DNA from: Peptococcaceae bacterium BRH_c4b
GTDB taxonomy: Bacteria > Bacillota > Desulfotomaculia > Desulfotomaculales > Desulfocucumaceae
Assembly: GCA_000961595.1 (NCBI GenBank)
Contig: LADO01000061.1
Coordinates: forward strand, 1-64,000
Reading direction: 5' to 3'
Length of the DNA: 64,000 nt
Part shown: in pieces, positions 61,425 through 64,000 of the stretch
Position numbering within the stretch: position 1 is the first letter of the stretch
How the letters are laid out: the number at the start of each line of letters is the position of its first letter
Position numbers and translations under genes: made by a program
The notes under the pieces: model-generated
Database searches by the model: none
What the model was told of the DNA's origin: nothing
What the model saw: only the letters and a program-made list of their open reading frames with translations

Positions 61425-62678
61425 TTATAGCCCGGAAAAATCCAGGGTGGCAAAATAATCATCAATGGTTTCCGCCCGCCGGATTAACTCCACGCTTCCA
61501 TCCGCTTTCAGCAGTAGTTCAGCGGACCTCAGCTTGCCGTTATAGTTAAAACCCATGGCATGTCCGTGCGCCCCGGTATCGTGTATAACCAGAATATCCC
61601 CTATTTCCACCACGGGCAGTTTGCGGTTAATGGCAAACTTATCATTGTTCTCACATAGGGAGCCGGTGACGTCGTATATAGAGCCGTGCGTCCAATCCTC
61701 CTTGCCCAGCACCGTTATGTGGTGGTAGGCACCGTATATGCCGGGCCGCATCAGGTTAGCCATGCAGGCATCAAGTCCTACGTAATTTTTATAAATTTCC
61801 TTCTTATGCAGGACGGTGGCCACCAGATAACCATACGGACCGGTAATCATCCGCCCGCTTTCCATGGCCAACTTCAGCGGGTGCAGACCATTAGCCACAA
61901 TTTTTTGTTCATAGACCTTCTTGATACCTTTACTGAGATTAAAAAGATCAACGGCTTCCTCGACCGGACGGTAGGGTATGCCTATTCCGCCGCCAAAATT
62001 CACCAACTCCACCTTTATACCCAGGGTGCTGTAAATTTCAACCACCAGTTCAAACATCATGTTAGCCGTTTCTATGAAATAGTCCGGGTCCAGTTCATTG
62101 GAAATTACCATGGTATGCAGGCCGAAACGCCTGACACCTTTAGCCTGTGCTATTTTGAAGGCATCAAAAAGCTGCTTGCGGGTGAGCCCGTACTTTGACT
62201 CCTCCGGGTTGCCGATAATGGCGTTGCCGCCTTCGCGCAGCGGGCCGGGATTATACCGGAAACACAGCAACTCCGGTATGCCGGCGTGTTGGTCCAAATA
62301 ATCGATGTGGGTTATATCATCCAGATTGATTATGGCTTTCAGTTCCCTTGCCTTGACGTAGTCTATGGCCGGGGTATCATTGGAGGAAAACATAATTTCC
62401 CCGCCGCAGATCCCAGCCCTTTCCGCCAGCATGAGCTCGGATAGTGAACTGCAATCCGCGCCGCATCCCTCTTCCTGCAATATTTTCAATATATACGGGT
62501 TGGGTGTGGCTTTTACCGCGAAAAACTCTTTGAATTCCGGCACCCAGGAAAAGGCCTCCAGAAGTTTACGGGCATTGGCCCGGATGGCCGCCTCATCGTA
62601 AATATGAAACGGAGTAGGGTATTCTTTTATAATATCCAGCAATTGTTCCCTGGTGAAGGGCAATTTTTTTTCTGCCAT
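61425..62678 (-). CDS. lysA: Diaminopimelate decarboxylase-family PLP enzyme
   Basis: 417 residues of the alanine-racemase-fold decarboxylases. EFFAVKATPNPYIL carries the PLP lysine. NFGGGIGIPYRP binds PLP phosphate. SLCENNDKFA gives the active-site cysteine from the second subunit. AHGHAMGFNYNGKLRSAELLL is C-terminal. It would make lysine from meso-diaminopimelate. It is a longer-than-usual N-terminal form, so a related specificity is possible. Confidence 0.88.
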   Translation of the reverse strand: MAEKKLPFTREQLLDIIKEYPTPFHIYDEAAIRANARKLLEAFSWVPEFKEFFAVKATPNPYILKILQEEGCGADCSSLSELMLAERAGICGGEIMFSSNDTPAIDYVKARELKAIINLDDITHIDYLDQHAGIPELLCFRYNPGPLREGGNAIIGNPEESKYGLTRKQLFDAFKIAQAKGVRRFGLHTMVISNELDPDYFIETANMMFELVVEIYSTLGIKVELVNFGGGIGIPYRPVEEAVDLFNLSKGIKKVYEQKIVANGLHPLKLAMESGRMITGPYGYLVATVLHKKEIYKNYVGLDACMANLMRPGIYGAYHHITVLGKEDWTHGSIYDVTGSLCENNDKFAINRKLPVVEIGDILVIHDTGAHGHAMGFNYNGKLRSAELLLKADGSVELIRRAETIDDYFATLDFSGL

Positions 62679-62807
62679 CCTTACAAGTCCTCCAGTTTAA
62701 CAGTGTGACTATTACGCAATAAATTATATAGTCGATTAATGCAATAAATCAACCCCACCTTCGCAACTGAATCTGCTCTCCGGCCGAAATATTCCTCACA
62801 ACAACGC

Positions 62808-63611
62808 CTATATCCGGGTAAAGGTCCTGTTCCGCTCCCGGAAAAGGGCAACTTCACTATACCCGGCATCTTTCAACAATTCCAGGGCCAGTCTAAAGCC
62901 CCAGCCTACCTGTTCCGGCTGGTGGGCATCGGAGCCGGTGGTTACCGGAACTCCTTTTTTTCTGCATTCAACCAGGAATTCCCTGGCCGGGTACATCTCA
63001 GCCGCAGCCATTCTCAGCCCGGCGGTATTTAATTCCACGCATACCCCCGCCTCGGCAAAGGCCAGGGCCGCCTCCCGGTATAAATCCAAAGGCGGCTTCG
63101 CAAGCCGGTGACCGAACTTTTTAATTAAATCGGGGTGAGCGATAATATCAAACAACCCGGATTTTGCCGCCGCACACAATTGCTCAAAATACAGGGCATA
63201 AAGCTCATCCAGGTTCCGTTGTTCGTATTCATGCATCAAATCGGGATTGTCATATCCCCAGCCGTCTATATAGTGAACCGAGCCAATTACATAATCAAAA
63301 GGATACGTTGAAAGTATGCTTTTCAGATCCCCCTCGGAGCCGGGGATAAAGTCTGCCTCCACCCCCAGCCGGATTTCCGGTACCGGAGTTGTTTCCCTCA
63401 ATGACAGGACCCGCTGCACGTAAAAAGGAAATTCCTCGTCTGCCATGGCCAGACCGGGATTCCTTCCCTCTTCCGGCAGCCAATACATGGGAATGTGGTC
63501 GGCAAAGCCTACCTCTATCAGGCCCTGCCGCTGCGCTTCCATTATGTATTCGCTCATACTGCCGCTAGCATGTCCACAACGGGCTGTATGCCAGTGATAG
63601 TCAGGCATCAT
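62808..63611 (-). CDS. hisJ: PHP-domain phosphatase, histidinol-phosphatase-like (HisK/HisJ)
   Basis: 267 residues with the PHP metal-binding motifs: DYHWHTARCGHASG near the start, GFADHIPM, GVEADFIPG, GSVHYIDGWGY, DIIAHPDL and GSDAHQPEQVG. It would remove phosphate from histidinol phosphate. No other histidine genes are in the window, so a different phosphoester is possible. It overlaps the next gene's stop by four bases (ATGA). Confidence 0.88.
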   Translation of the reverse strand: MMPDYHWHTARCGHASGSMSEYIMEAQRQGLIEVGFADHIPMYWLPEEGRNPGLAMADEEFPFYVQRVLSLRETTPVPEIRLGVEADFIPGSEGDLKSILSTYPFDYVIGSVHYIDGWGYDNPDLMHEYEQRNLDELYALYFEQLCAAAKSGLFDIIAHPDLIKKFGHRLAKPPLDLYREAALAFAEAGVCVELNTAGLRMAAAEMYPAREFLVECRKKGVPVTTGSDAHQPEQVGWGFRLALELLKDAGYSEVALFRERNRTFTRI

Positions 63612-64000
63612 TTTCCGGCCAACTCCTTCACCATATCTCCCACCTGCCCGGCCAGTATGTATATACGTCCGGCCAGGTCCGGTTCCAACAAACCTGTGCC
63701 ACAGGCAGGGGTAATAATTGATTGGCTTAGCAGCAGCTCTCTTGCAATTCCCCTTTGCCCCAGTTCGCCCCAGATGCCTTCCAGCCTCTCCAGCAAGCTG
63801 CCGGGACTTTCACTAAAAGCACTGTCGTTGGTGGGCACAATACCCCAGGCTACCGTGCCGCCCCGCTGCAAGTATTTTTTCATCTCCCGGGCGAAAGGCA
63901 GCAATGAATCTGCAAAGCTGTATACGTCCAGGTTAACTATCTCCAGGTCGCTTTCATAGAGTATGGACCAATCGATGGCGTCGCAAGAATGTACCCCCGC
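63608..64000 (-). CDS. MetE C-terminal-like (UROD/MetE superfamily) protein, 5' end beyond window
   Basis: 130 residues are visible, entering from the right edge in frame. GVHSCDAIDWSILYESDLEI, LDVYSFADSLLPF and GGTVAWGIVPTNDSAF resemble the C-terminal catalytic barrel of cobalamin-independent methionine synthase, in which the His and Cys bind zinc. A later cysteine in IITPACGTGLL also fits. It may be one of the short MetE-like proteins and not a full enzyme. The true start is not visible. Confidence 0.75.
   Translation of the reverse strand, partial: AGVHSCDAIDWSILYESDLEIVNLDVYSFADSLLPFAREMKKYLQRGGTVAWGIVPTNDSAFSESPGSLLERLEGIWGELGQRGIARELLLSQSIITPACGTGLLEPDLAGRIYILAGQVGDMVKELAGK

Noticed and set aside
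1-64000. tRNA and rRNA genes
   Set aside because: I saw no cloverleaf-like TTCGANTC arms with CCA ends or rRNA motifs on either strand; a covariance search would be needed to rule out weak cases.

Overview
The window looks like chromosome from a spore-forming, anaerobic Gram-positive bacterium of the Desulfotomaculum/Pelotomaculum type (Peptococcaceae sensu lato). This is inferred from gene content and order. It carries sporulation genes (cotE, an alpha/beta SASP, spoIIR, sigG, sigE, spoIIGA, spoVD), an oxygen-independent ribonucleotide reductase (nrdDG), relics of a formate dehydrogenase, and a dcw cluster continuous with the sigE/sigG and ylm genes. Almost every core gene lies on the minus strand, so the reading order is from high to low coordinates.

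Layout. 1-3.9 kb: a truncated cvfB-like gene, an rlmD-type rRNA methyltransferase, cotE with a possible sigma-E promoter, and a SASP gene behind an elaborate hairpin leader. 3.85-6.5 kb: pit, DUF47 and pstS, read from four PHO-box hexamers at an exact 11-bp period. 6.5-9.65 kb: ileS behind an isoleucine T-box. 9.7-14.5 kb: the ylm block (DUF167, ylmH, yggT, proC, sepF, yggS, a HlyD-type adaptor). 14.7-16.5 kb: pstB and a PhoP/PhoB-type regulator. 16.5-21.3 kb: pgeF, a beta-CASP nuclease, an FmdB zinc ribbon, a LysM protein and nrdG. 21.3-25.9 kb: nrdD split by a 471-residue intein, nrdR and ylmC. 26-29.7 kb: spoIIR, sigG, sigE, spoIIGA. 30-52.7 kb: the cell-division and murein cluster from ftsZ back to mraZ, with a five-repeat MraZ operator.

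52.8-61.3 kb is an accessory region. It has a formate-dehydrogenase relic, an IS91-type transposase relic, six AT-rich minus-strand genes of unknown function (including a duplicated HEPN-like protein, an FRG-domain protein and three small or medium membrane proteins), a second copy of the formate-dehydrogenase relic, a MITE-like element, a toxin-antitoxin remnant and an IS200/IS605 element. In that element TnpA has lost one HUH histidine while TnpB keeps its RuvC residues. From 61.4 kb the core resumes with lysA, a PHP phosphatase and a truncated MetE-like gene.

Short repeats are the other theme. Three ~200-285-bp repeats and one shorter relative sit between mur genes, and two of them supply the last codons and the stop of murD and murE. 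Palindromic elements with GGGGACA-type ends occur at 12 and 19 kb, and a 161-bp inverted-repeat element abuts the sepF stop codon.

Functionally, most of the window makes and remodels the cell wall (murA-G, mraY, ftsW, spoVD, pgeF), builds the division ring (ftsZ, ftsA, ftsQ, ftsL, sepF) and runs the early forespore/mother-cell sigma cascade. Phosphate uptake and anaerobic dNTP synthesis are inserted modules. The six-gene island at 53.7-58.6 kb is the best candidate for an undescribed system.
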